Counted from the first letter of the stretch, positions 1 to 7,296 are shown. The stretch: 10,713 nucleotides of DNA from an uncultured Bacteroidota bacterium (GCA_946887345.1 CAMPKR010000053.1:1-10713), one strand, 5' to 3'. Notes: a model not told the origin generated them from the sequence alone. A program made the numbers and translations.

Positions 1-510
1 GGCAGGCTGAACAAAGATGGCAATGGCGAACTGCTGGGGCATTTTGAGGAAAATTACCGTATAATAGCCTTCTACAAAGATGGCAGCTATGAGCTGACTG
101 ACTTTGAGCTCAGCAACCGCTACGACCCCGACCAACTGATGCTGATAGAGAAGTTCAACCCCGAGCACGTAGTAAGCGCCGTGTATTTTGACAACAAAAG
201 CGGACAGTACTATGCCAAACGCTTTGTGATAGAAAGCCAGGGGCTGAAAAACAGGTACAGCTTTATAAAAGACGGCGAAGGCAACTACCTGAAACTTGTG
301 AGCACGCAGCAGGAACCCGTGATAACCATAACGACGGGCAAAAAGAAGGCTGACATGGTGGAAGAAGAGATGGCACTGGCCGAGCAAATAGATGTGACCG
401 GTTGGAAGGCCGTTGGCACAAAAATAGCAGGGAAGGAAGTAAAAGAAATTAGCCTGGTATCTGAGGAAAACGAGGGCGGCACAGCGGACGGGGCCCCCAC
501 CCTGTTTTAA
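1..510 (+). CDS. parC: DNA topoisomerase IV (gyrase-like) subunit A, C-terminal part (5' end outside window)
   Basis: This is the last 169 residues of a type IIA topoisomerase A subunit, which with the ATPase B subunit passes one DNA duplex through another to decatenate and relax the chromosome. The frame is open from base 1, so the gene starts upstream; the catalytic tyrosine and winged-helix domains are not in view. What is visible is the end of the C-terminal DNA-wrapping region: a beta-rich stretch (YRIIAFYKDGSYELTDFELS, about residues 19-38 of the fragment), then LMLIEKFNP and a GQYYAKRF segment. It ends with an acidic stretch and a DVTGWKAVGTKI segment, which matches the 'KGxKAxGN' tail typical of Bacteroidota ParC-like proteins. 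The stop is TAA at 508-510. I see no clear terminator before the next gene 54 bases downstream. GyrA is the main alternative; the tail fits the ParC-type paralogue better. Identification is from recall of family sequences, not an alignment. Confidence 0.85.
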   Translation, partial: GRLNKDGNGELLGHFEENYRIIAFYKDGSYELTDFELSNRYDPDQLMLIEKFNPEHVVSAVYFDNKSGQYYAKRFVIESQGLKNRYSFIKDGEGNYLKLVSTQQEPVITITTGKKKADMVEEEMALAEQIDVTGWKAVGTKIAGKEVKEISLVSEENEGGTADGAPTLF

Positions 511-564
511 GCAAAAATCATTATCTTCACGGGCATTAATATCGGAAAGAACTTAGCGCAATTA

Positions 565-1170
565 ATGAAAAAGATAGAATTAGAGATAGTCGCCCTCTCC
601 CACAGCATTACCCAGACACACTCTTATGCCGTAGTATTGGGCGAAGTGAACGGACTCAGGCGCTTACCGATAGTTATAGGGGGCTTTGAAGCGCAGGCAA
701 TAGCTGTAGCACTGGAAAGAATGCAACCCAGCCGACCCCTTACCCACGATCTTTTTGCCAACTTCATGACCACCTTTAATATAGAACTGGTGGAAGTGAT
801 CATATACAAGCTGGAAGAAGGCATTTTCTTTGCCCGGCTGATGTGCCGCAACGACGGCGAAGTAATAGAAATAGACTCCCGCACCTCGGATGCCCTGGCA
901 CTCGCCGTTAGGGCGAATTGTCATATCTACACCTACGAGAACATACTGGAAACTGCCGGGCTTTACCTGGACCAGTCGGAAACCGGAGCGGAATCCACTG
1001 AAACAGAGACAGAAAAGAAAGCAACCGTAAGCAGCAGCCACGGAGACACAGACCTGAAAAGCCTGAACCTGGAAGAGCTTAATACCCTGCTGCAGCAGGT
1101 GCTGGAACAGGAAGACTATGTACGTGCCATCTCCATAAGGGACGAGATCAACAGCAGGGAAAAGAAATAA
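565..1170 (+). CDS. Bifunctional nuclease (BFN/DUF151) domain protein with C-terminal UVR motif
   Basis: A 201-residue cytoplasmic protein. Residues 1-135 form a bifunctional nuclease domain (PF02577 type), with the family signatures RLPIVIGGFEAQAIA (about 32-46), a RPLTHDLF segment, and IDSRTSDALALAVR followed by an ILETAGLYL helix. In plants and some bacteria the family has been linked to RNase/DNase activity, but the role in Bacteroidota is not settled. A low-complexity acidic/threonine linker (about 137-162) joins it to a C-terminal UVR-like helical hairpin (LNLEELNTLLQQVLEQEDYV, then AISIRDEI), the motif UvrB uses to bind UvrC and also found in Clp-associated proteins. This BFN-UVR fusion is the usual Bacteroidota form. 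ATG at 565 is the only sensible start, because it precedes the conserved KIELEIVALS opening. It lies 54 bases after the topoisomerase gene and 93 before the protease, so it could read through from upstream or have its own promoter; no convincing -7 box is seen. Confidence 0.9.
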   Translation: MKKIELEIVALSHSITQTHSYAVVLGEVNGLRRLPIVIGGFEAQAIAVALERMQPSRPLTHDLFANFMTTFNIELVEVIIYKLEEGIFFARLMCRNDGEVIEIDSRTSDALALAVRANCHIYTYENILETAGLYLDQSETGAESTETETEKKATVSSSHGDTDLKSLNLEELNTLLQQVLEQEDYVRAISIRDEINSREKK

Positions 1171-1263
1171 TTGTCATAAAGCCGTAATTCTGCCTGCTGC
1201 GAGTCCCCGATTAGCAAAAAATCCTTACTTTTAATTATCTCAAACATTCAATATTTAACAAAG

Positions 1264-2637
1264 ATGAAGAAAGTAGTACTCGCTGCTGTTTGCCTGATGG
1301 CACTACACATCGACCAAGCCACTGCACAAACCGGCAAACAGTGTGGAACGCACGAACTGGAATTGCAACTGGCAGCAGACAACCCTGATTTCTATCAGAA
1401 AAGAGCTGAATACTTTGCAGAACAGGAAGCCCTCGCAGAAATGGATAAACTGGCCGGCACCGTGAGCAAATCTACTGCCCAATATCCCATCCCTGTTATC
1501 TTCCACGTTATGCTGAACTCAGCACAGATCAACAACCTGGGCGGTACTGCCGGCATTAATGCCAGGTGTGTGGCACAGATCAATCAGCTCAATAAGGACT
1601 TTAACAGGCAAAATGCTGACAGCACCTTTATACCGACTGGTCTTAAGGCGTTTTATGGCAATGCCAACCTTCAGTTCAGCCTCGCGCACACTGACCCCGA
1701 TGGAGATGCTACACCGGGATACGAAGTACTGTCTACTACGGCAAACTCTTTCCCCATGAATGGCGGACAGGGCTCCGGGTACATGTACAGCAGTGCAAAA
1801 TATCATAATGGTAGTCCCAGCCAGTGGGATCCGAGCAAATACCTTAATGTTTGGGTAGTTAACTTTTCTGATCCTAACTTATTAGGTATAGCAGCACCAC
1901 CCTACATGGCTTACAATGGCGGACAGCTTCCGTTGAACGAAAGGGGGGTAACAATATCGTTCGGTACGCTCGGTCACAAACCTGCTACCGGTCCTTACCT
2001 GTACTACAGTTCTCCTTATGAACTGGGAAGGACACTTACCCATGAACTGGGCCACTACTTTGAACTCCGCCATATATGGGGTGATGATGGTGGTCTTTGC
2101 CCGACACAATCGGGTGGCCAGGATGACGGTATCACTGATACTCCTCCGCAGGCAGATGCCTCAAGCGGCTCTATGAACGGTGTTCAATATGATGGCTGTA
2201 CGTCCGGCGGTAATGGTATTATGTATATGAACTTTATGGACTACTCAAACGATAACAGGTCGCTGATGTTTACCATAAAGCAAGCACAGCACATGCACGT
2301 TTACGTAGATGGAACTAACTCCGAGTCGCACTCACTTACCCAGCACCCTGAGCTTACCCAATGGCCTACAGAAGTGAGCTCAATTGAACCGAGCAATCAT
2401 TTTGACATTTTCCCGAATCCATCGAATGGCAGATTTAGCCTTAACTTTGCCGGCGTACCACAGTCACTGCAACAAGTACTCGTAACCAATATGATGGGCC
2501 AAACGGTATTTGAGCAAAGCGCTGAAGCTAATACCGGTATCTATACAATTGATATTTCGGGTATGAGCAAAGGCATTTACTTTGTGCAATGCCATTTCGC
2601 TGAAGGAGTGGTGACAAGGAAAATAGTAGTAGAATAA
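1264..2637 (+). CDS. Secreted M43-family (pappalysin/cytophagalysin-like) zinc metalloprotease with type IX sorting domain
   Basis: A 457-residue exported protease. Residues 1-22 are a Sec signal peptide (MKK, hydrophobic core, then ATAQ). A propeptide-like region follows up to about residue 75, and the catalytic domain opens with YPIPVIFHVML and a NQLNKDFNRQNAD segment typical of M43 enzymes. The zinc site is HELGHYFELRH: ligands H260, H264 and H270, catalytic base E261. The position that is Gly in the classic HExxHxxGxxH consensus is Glu267. Downstream lie DTPPQ, paired cysteines and the Met-turn NFMDYSND (M325). From about residue 373 the C-terminus carries a type A type IX sorting domain (FDIFPNPSNGRFSL, then GIYFVQCHFAEGVVTRKIVVE), which directs transport across the outer membrane and removal or anchoring by the sortase PorU. 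The substrate is unknown. The stop codon shares a base with the mqnE start. ATG 1264 is chosen because it begins the signal peptide. Confidence 0.93.
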   Translation: MKKVVLAAVCLMALHIDQATAQTGKQCGTHELELQLAADNPDFYQKRAEYFAEQEALAEMDKLAGTVSKSTAQYPIPVIFHVMLNSAQINNLGGTAGINARCVAQINQLNKDFNRQNADSTFIPTGLKAFYGNANLQFSLAHTDPDGDATPGYEVLSTTANSFPMNGGQGSGYMYSSAKYHNGSPSQWDPSKYLNVWVVNFSDPNLLGIAAPPYMAYNGGQLPLNERGVTISFGTLGHKPATGPYLYYSSPYELGRTLTHELGHYFELRHIWGDDGGLCPTQSGGQDDGITDTPPQADASSGSMNGVQYDGCTSGGNGIMYMNFMDYSNDNRSLMFTIKQAQHMHVYVDGTNSESHSLTQHPELTQWPTEVSSIEPSNHFDIFPNPSNGRFSLNFAGVPQSLQQVLVTNMMGQTVFEQSAEANTGIYTIDISGMSKGIYFVQCHFAEGVVTRKIVVE

Positions 2638-3785
2638 TGATTGAATCATTCAGCTTAGAAGAAGTATTAAAACAAGCACATTTAGATAAGCAACTGCTCA
2701 CCATAGCAGAAAAAGTAAAGAACCAACAACGCCTTACCGAAGAGGAAGGCGTTGTTCTTTTTGAAAAAGGCGAGTTGGCTTACCTGGGCGCTTTGGCCAA
2801 CCATGTAAGAGAAAGACTGCATGGCCACAAGGTTTACTTCAACCGGAATTTCCATATAGAGCCCACGAACGTTTGCGTATTTACCTGCAACTTCTGCTCT
2901 TACTCCCGCCAATACAAGCATCGCGATGAGGGCTGGGAAATGAGCATAGAGCAGATGATGGACATGGTTCGCAAATATGATGTGGAGCCCGTGACCGAGG
3001 TGCATATAGTAGGTGGAGTTCACCCTAAGATGAACCTGGAGTTTTTTTGTGAGCTTATAAGCAAAATAAAGGCACACAGGCCGGAGCTGCATATAAAAGG
3101 ATTTACTGCAGTAGAACTTGACTACATGTTCCGCAAGGCAAAGCTGACTGCCCGGGAAGGCATGCAGAAGCTGAAAGACGCAGGTCTGCAATCGTTACCG
3201 GGTGGTGGCGCTGAGATATTCCACCCCGAGGTAAGGAATGTGATATGCGCTGATAAAGTGGATGGTGATGGCTGGCTGGACATACATGCCACAGCACATA
3301 GCCTGGGCATGCATAGCAATGCTACCATGCTCTACGGTCATATAGAAAAGCATGAACACCGCGTAGACCACATGAGCAGGCTGCGCGAGCTGCAGGATAA
3401 GACAGGAGGGTTCAATTGCTTTATACCGCTCAAGTTCAGAAATAAGGACAATGACATGTCGGATATAGCAGAGGTGAGCATAGTAGAAGATATGAGGCTG
3501 TATGCGATAGCCCGCATCTTTATGGACAACTTCCGCAACCTGAAGGCCTACTGGCCTATGTTGGGAAGGCAGTCGGCACAGCTGACGTTATCCTTTGGTG
3601 TAAACGACCTCGACGGGACGATAGATGATACTACCAGGATCTACTCTATGGCGGGATCGGAAGAGCAGACACCGTCGATGAGTACCGGGGATCTTTGCTC
3701 GCTAATATCGGCCGTGGGAAAGATACCTGTAGAAAGGGATACCGTGTATAACGAGATAAGGACTTATGAGGGGAGTTTAGTGTAG
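2637..3785 (+). CDS. mqnE: Aminofutalosine synthase (radical SAM), menaquinone biosynthesis by the futalosine route
   Basis: A 382-residue radical SAM enzyme. MqnE adds the 5'-deoxyadenosyl radical to 3-[(1-carboxyvinyl)oxy]benzoate from chorismate to form aminofutalosine, the second committed step of futalosine-route menaquinone synthesis in the cytoplasm. The [4Fe-4S] site is C80-x3-C84-x2-C87 within FHIEPTNVCVFTCNFCSYSR. MqnE rather than its relative MqnC (dehypoxanthine futalosine cyclase) is indicated by YFNRNFHIEPTN, GLQSLPGGGAEIFHPEVR and SNATMLYGHIEKHEHR; MqnC usually has a NINYTNVCV-type opening and an AEIL segment. Length fits the family. The ATG at 2637 uses the last A of the protease TAA stop (TAATG), so the two genes overlap by one base and are probably translationally coupled. 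A strong terminator follows 22 bases after the stop. Other menaquinone genes are not in the window. Confidence 0.93.
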   Translation: MIESFSLEEVLKQAHLDKQLLTIAEKVKNQQRLTEEEGVVLFEKGELAYLGALANHVRERLHGHKVYFNRNFHIEPTNVCVFTCNFCSYSRQYKHRDEGWEMSIEQMMDMVRKYDVEPVTEVHIVGGVHPKMNLEFFCELISKIKAHRPELHIKGFTAVELDYMFRKAKLTAREGMQKLKDAGLQSLPGGGAEIFHPEVRNVICADKVDGDGWLDIHATAHSLGMHSNATMLYGHIEKHEHRVDHMSRLRELQDKTGGFNCFIPLKFRNKDNDMSDIAEVSIVEDMRLYAIARIFMDNFRNLKAYWPMLGRQSAQLTLSFGVNDLDGTIDDTTRIYSMAGSEEQTPSMSTGDLCSLISAVGKIPVERDTVYNEIRTYEGSLV

Positions 3786-3804
3786 AATCTCATAGAAATA
3801 TACT

Positions 3805-5139
3805 TTAAAGCTCCGGGGTGATTTTACCCCGGAGCTTTTCCTTTATAATCATGCAAAGACCAAGACTTACTGCAATGCAATTCCAGTAGGAATAGCGGAA
3901 CTCAAAATCAACCTGGAAGAGGAAGAACATGGGTAGTACGTATAGTAAAGAGGACCAAAGCAGGCAAGTGGCCGCTACCCTGCTTATTCCCTTCTCCATT
4001 CTCCTGAGCGGAATAAATAAAACAAGGTTTAGCAGCAGCCAGAACCAGGGACGCGTGTAAGGCATAGCACCGTGCAACTTTAAACCCTGCTGCCAAAAGC
4101 GATGGAGTTTCCCATCCCGCACTGCAAAGCCCCACTTGTTTTCGTCGATGAAGTTGATATTGTAATAAAACTTCGTGCCGCTGTTCCTGACACGCAGGTA
4201 GTAGAGGAAACCATTGAAACGATTGGAGAGATAAATGCCAGGATGCTGAAAAATTGCGCCCGTCCACTGTTCATAGAGTGCTGCATTTATAGGTGCCTTG
4301 TCGCCATTCACTACCTTGATACCGTTGTCATTCCACCAGATGGGATCAAACGAAGTGACAGAGTAATGTTTGCGAATAAATGCGGTATCGAACTGGGAGT
4401 TTTGGTATAGAAGAGCGGGAAAGACATTCTCGCCTGTCCGAACAAAAACGCCGGAGAGGTCGTGCATGTAGAGTTTGATCTCGGGATAGGATTTGGAAGC
4501 ACGGAGCATTTTATAGTTGACAAGCGGTTGTAGTAAAACAGTGGCAACGAGAAAGGAGAAAGCAGCGATAATTTTTATTCTGTCACTCTGAAATGGAAAG
4601 AACACTCCGGCCCATAGAAAGCAAAGTGGAATGAAGCCGGGTAAAGCATTCAGCCTTATCCAGCAGCCATAGACCAACAACAAAGTGCAGGCAATCAATT
4701 CGAGCCAGTTCCTCCTTCTGCCGCTGATGTGTAACATCCAGGCACAGGCAAGGAACCACGTGATGGCCATCTGGCTGTCTTTGATGATGTAGCCGGAAAA
4801 GTTCTGGACGAACGGTGCAAAGGCAAAGAGGAATACAGTGAGATACCACCATTTGCTACCCCGCAATAAGCTGAATAAAAAATAAATACCCACCCACAGG
4901 CAAGCCAACTGGAAAGCCAGCATGGATTGGGGTCCTGAGGAGATAATATTCAAAACCCGCCACCAGGCCGCCATGATGGGTGGATGCCAGTTGGAATATT
5001 CGGCAGACAGCGACTGGGCATATTGATCAAGACTGTCGCCGGTCATATAGCCAGGATAGCAGGCGACGAAATTGGCAGCAAAGCCAAGGAGGCAGAACGC
5101 CGCCACCTTAAAATCAAATGCTTGTTTGCCGTTGTTCAT
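3805..5139 (-). CDS. Multi-spanning integral membrane protein, GT-C glycosyltransferase-like, function unknown
   Basis: A 444-residue inner-membrane protein with about ten or more hydrophobic segments separated by short charged loops. I cannot name the family exactly. The layout resembles GT-C fold glycosyltransferases that use lipid-linked sugars: the first membrane helix is followed by an extracytoplasmic loop with YPG (28-30), an acidic DSLDQY motif (35-40) and WHPP (51-54), and a later loop carries IIKDSQ (K120, D121). A large soluble segment (about 205-310) rich in aromatic residues precedes the last helices. The first in-frame codon is TTG at 5148, but ATG at 5139 is a more conventional start and has a -7-like box directly upstream. 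The last codons form one arm of the mqnE terminator. It sits about 200 bases downstream of the broken MFS gene, beyond a probable terminator, so it is likely its own unit. Alternatives are an O-antigen polymerase-like protein or an uncharacterised membrane family. Confidence 0.8.
   Translation of the reverse strand: MNNGKQAFDFKVAAFCLLGFAANFVACYPGYMTGDSLDQYAQSLSAEYSNWHPPIMAAWWRVLNIISSGPQSMLAFQLACLWVGIYFLFSLLRGSKWWYLTVFLFAFAPFVQNFSGYIIKDSQMAITWFLACAWMLHISGRRRNWLELIACTLLLVYGCWIRLNALPGFIPLCFLWAGVFFPFQSDRIKIIAAFSFLVATVLLQPLVNYKMLRASKSYPEIKLYMHDLSGVFVRTGENVFPALLYQNSQFDTAFIRKHYSVTSFDPIWWNDNGIKVVNGDKAPINAALYEQWTGAIFQHPGIYLSNRFNGFLYYLRVRNSGTKFYYNINFIDENKWGFAVRDGKLHRFWQQGLKLHGAMPYTRPWFWLLLNLVLFIPLRRMEKGISRVAATCLLWSSLLYVLPMFFLFQVDFEFRYSYWNCIAVSLGLCMIIKEKLRGKITPEL
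3807..3839 (+). terminator. Rho-independent terminator after mqnE
   Basis: A perfect 12-bp stem, AAAGCTCCGGGG (3807-3818) pairing with CCCCGGAGCTTT (3827-3838), encloses an 8-base loop TGATTTTA. It is followed by TTTTCCTTTATAAT on the plus strand. It starts 21 bases past the mqnE stop, so it should end the plus-strand transcript. The hairpin lies wholly inside the last codons of the convergent minus-strand gene. On the minus strand the stem is followed only by TTTAAAGTATATTTC, so termination in that direction would be weaker but is possible. Confidence 0.88.
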
Positions 5140-5145
5140 CCCGAT

Positions 5146-5153
5146 CAAAAATA
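5146..5153 (-). promoter_or_regulatory. Candidate -7 promoter box (TATTTTTG) for the GT-C-like gene
   Basis: On the minus strand TATTTTTG fits the Bacteroidota -7 consensus TAnnTTTG at every fixed position. Its final G is followed by only six bases (ATCGGG) before the ATG at 5139, so transcription would begin at or within a few bases of the start codon. No good TTG/TTTG -33 element is seen at the usual spacing, so this rests on one short motif in AT-rich DNA. Confidence 0.4.
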
Positions 5154-5349
5154 ACAGACCTGTGCGAATTATTCATTTAACTTTATTGGTGATGGAGGCA
5201 GAAAATACCTGGAGGAAGTAGCAGGCAAAGTAGCGGCTACTCCTAATACAGCCCCGGCACTGAGAACGGCCTTTAATAGCGGCGGCTATGGAAAAGATGA
5301 AACCTGTCGAAAAAGACAGGCTGAAAGCCCTAGAGAAAAGAGTATCGCT
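5149..5349. other. Intergenic stretch with a coding-like relic on the plus strand
   Basis: No intact gene is visible in these 201 bases. On the plus strand the frame from 5155 to a TAA at 5359-5361 is open for 68 codons but has no ATG. It reads like ordinary protein in the middle (KYLEEVAGKVAATPN, then APALRTAFNSGGYGKDE). Another frame begins at an ATG at 5288 and gives MEKMKPVEKDRLKALEKRVS before a stop. Together these could be the end of a decayed gene, but I recognise no family and chance is possible. The stretch also holds the probable terminator of the minus-strand operon (5301-5322) and a short near-palindrome, AGTAGCGGCTACT (5229-5241). Confidence 0.35.
5301..5322 (-). terminator. Probable intrinsic terminator after the broken MFS gene
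   Basis: On the minus strand CCTGTC pairs with GACAGG across a 6-base loop TTTTTC (6 bp, extendable by a G-U and an A-U pair). It is followed by a T-rich run, TTTCATCTTTTCC. It lies about 30 bases downstream of the MFS stop at 5350, where the end of the era-to-MFS transcript would be expected. The stem is short and the T-run is interrupted, so efficiency is uncertain. On the plus strand no T-run follows. Confidence 0.5.
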
Positions 5350-6571
5350 CTAATACTCTAAGAAATTGAGGTCCTTGCCAAAGGTCTCTTCGGTGAAGAT
5401 TGCCGCGATGATGGTGATAGACATTACTACAACACCAGTGATTGCGGCGGCGTGAATGTTGCTCTGTCCTGAGGCTTGCAAGTCTTTAAAAAACCAGATT
5501 ATCAGCGGAAGAGCTCCCCGGACCATATTGGGAACAGTGGTTGCAGCAGTGGCGCGGAGGTTGGTACCGAAGTGCTCAGCAGCCATAGTAACAAATATGG
5601 CCCAGAAGCCGGTACTGAAACCAAGAAAGGTACAGATGATGTACATATTGGTGGCAGAACCGCCATCCTGCTGAAAATATAGCACAATACCTATGATAGT
5701 GAGCCCGTAAAAGATGAAGAGGGCTTTCTTCCTGCTCTTCAGCCACTGACTTACAAAGCCGATCAATATATCGCCCACCGAGATAGCTACATAGGCCAGC
5801 ATTACAGCCTTGCCCGACTCGATGGGATCGGGAATGCCGAAGTGTTCACCAAATTCTTTGGAGAAGCTCACCAGTATGCCTATTACGTACCAGGTAGGAA
5901 GACCGATAAGTATGGCCAGCAGGTACTTTTTGAAGCGGCTCCACTTGGAGAAAAACATGAAGAAGTTGCCTTTACTTACCTCTGCGTGTCTTATTTGCTG
6001 AAACATTCCGGATTCAAAAACAGAAATGCGTAGAAATAACAAAGCAAGGCCCAATCCACCGCCGATATAGTAGCAGGTGCGCCAGTCGAACTGCTTAGAT
6101 ATGAAGTAGGCGACGACGGCACCGGTGAGGCCGACACCAGCTACCATGGATGTAGCTATTCCTCTTTTTTCTTTAGATATAAGTTCGCTTACAAGGGTAA
6201 TCCCCGCGCCCAATTCTCCTGCCAGGCCAATGCCCGCTATAAAACGACACCAGCTGTATTGTTCTACTGTTTGGACGAAACCATTGGCGATGTTGGCAAT
6301 GGAATACAATAATATCGAACCGAAAAGAACGCTCAATCTACCCTTCTTATCTCCCAGGATACCCCAGAGAATGCCGCCTATCAGCAAACCAAACATCTGG
6401 TGGCTGATAATATCCATACCATCGCTGGCTATGAGCTCGGGGCTGAGGCCAATGCTCTCCAGGCTGCTCTTACGAACGATACTGAACAGCAGTAGGTCGT
6501 AGATATCCCAGTGCGGCTACCAACACGGGGATACTAACAAGTGGTAATGACTTTGAATGCGTTTGCTGCAT
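5350..6571 (-). pseudogene. Major facilitator superfamily transporter, frameshifted near the N-terminus
   Basis: This is an MFS permease broken in transmembrane helix 1. The original start is ATG at 6571, sharing one base with the dedA TAA stop. That frame gives MQQTHSKSLPLVSIPVLVAA then LGY, goes out of frame at about 6503-6508 and stops at 6470-6472 after 33 residues. The +1 frame then carries the rest: WDIYDLLLFSIVRKSS, the MFS motif A equivalent GILWGILGDKKGR between helices 2 and 3, FIAGIGLAGELGAG, and eleven or so further helices to the TAG at 5350. From ATG 6571 to the stop is 1222 bases, not a multiple of three. Relatives, as I recall them, read LGYFVDIYD here, so FVD plus two bases are missing, consistent with loss of about 11 bases. 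An internal ATG at 6417 opens 355 residues but lacks helix 1. The remaining sequence looks well preserved, so the lesion is recent or is an assembly error. Substrate is unknown. Confidence 0.8.
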
Positions 6572-7296
6572 TATTTTTTTCCTGTTTCAGGGCCGCCGTT
6601 CATTCCGAGGGACTCCTCCACAGTTTCTTTGCCGACTTCCAAGATAGGAGATTTCTTTTTGCCGAAAAACATTTTGAAAAGTACGGGTGCCGTTGTTACC
6701 ACTATCATTCCAATAACGATCTTTTCAAAATTGCGCTTCACCCATTCATTCTCGCCAAGGAAATACCCCGAAAGCGTCATACTTACCACCCAGGCCACGC
6801 AGCCAACAACATTGTATAGGAAGAATTTTTTTCGGTCCATTTGTACCACACCGGCAACAATGGGAGCAAAAGTGCGGACAATAGGAAGAAAGCGGGCTAA
6901 GATGATGGCACTGCCGCCTCGCTTGTCGTAAAAGGCTTGTGCCTGGAGGAGGTGCTTGCGCTTGAACAAGAGGCTGTCCTTACGCTGATATAATAGCGGG
7001 CCTGTTTTTTTGCCAAACCAATAGCCTACTATATTTCCTATAATGCCCGCTACACTGATGAGGGATATCCAATATATAAGGTTGATGAAGTTATTGTCAG
7101 TAGGGTTGTGAGAGTTAGCGATCATCAAACCAGTGACAAATAAAAGGGAATCACCCGGAAGGAAGAAGCCCACAAAAAGTCCGGTTTCCGCAAAAATGAT
7201 AAAGGCAACCAGGTATAAACCTCCGTACAATGTTACCAATGCCGCCAGTTTTTCGGCGTTCATCAGCTCTTTCAACAGTTCTATAAAATCCTGCAT
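6571..7296 (-). CDS. DedA-family (VTT domain) inner-membrane protein
   Basis: A 241-residue integral membrane protein of the DedA/VTT (SNARE-associated, PF09335) family. Members act in membrane homeostasis, proton-motive-force-linked tolerance of pH and drugs, and flipping of lipid carriers such as undecaprenyl phosphate or phosphatidylethanolamine. Motifs in order: FAETGLFVGFFLPGDSLLF (35-53), GNIVGYWFGKKTGPLLY (87-103), and ILARFLPIVRTFAPIVAGVV (132-151) with the re-entrant loop and the NVVGCVAW helix. The acidic pair E37 and D49 and the arginines R135 and R141 have the same spacing as the essential E39/D51 and R130/R136 reported for E. coli YghB/YqjA, so it looks functional. The charged, lysine-rich C-terminal tail (from about 212) should be cytoplasmic. 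ATG 7296 lies 51 bases downstream of the symporter stop, and the stop overlaps the MFS start by one base (TAATG). Which of the DedA subgroups it belongs to cannot be decided here. Confidence 0.93.
   Translation of the reverse strand: MQDFIELLKELMNAEKLAALVTLYGGLYLVAFIIFAETGLFVGFFLPGDSLLFVTGLMIANSHNPTDNNFINLIYWISLISVAGIIGNIVGYWFGKKTGPLLYQRKDSLLFKRKHLLQAQAFYDKRGGSAIILARFLPIVRTFAPIVAGVVQMDRKKFFLYNVVGCVAWVVSMTLSGYFLGENEWVKRNFEKIVIGMIVVTTAPVLFKMFFGKKKSPILEVGKETVEESLGMNGGPETGKK

Noticed and set aside
522..529. TATCTTCA upstream of the bifunctional nuclease gene as a promoter
   Set aside because: Two mismatches in the conserved half of the box.
1226..1233. TACTTTTA as a -7 box for the metalloprotease gene
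   Set aside because: One mismatch to TAnnTTTG at the key final G and no TTG element about 20 bases upstream; too weak to list as a promoter.
5229..5241. AGTAGCGGCTACT near-palindrome as an operator
   Set aside because: Single copy, short, and not positioned in a recognised promoter; likely chance.
5350..6417. Treating the 355-residue frame as an intact MFS transporter starting at an internal ATG
   Set aside because: It would lack helix 1, whose sequence is present upstream in two frames, and the TAATG junction with dedA marks the original start.
6495..6515. Programmed ribosomal frameshift in the MFS gene
   Set aside because: A +1 shift would be required and no slippery run or rare-codon/stop arrangement is seen; family residues also appear to be missing, which favours a deletion.
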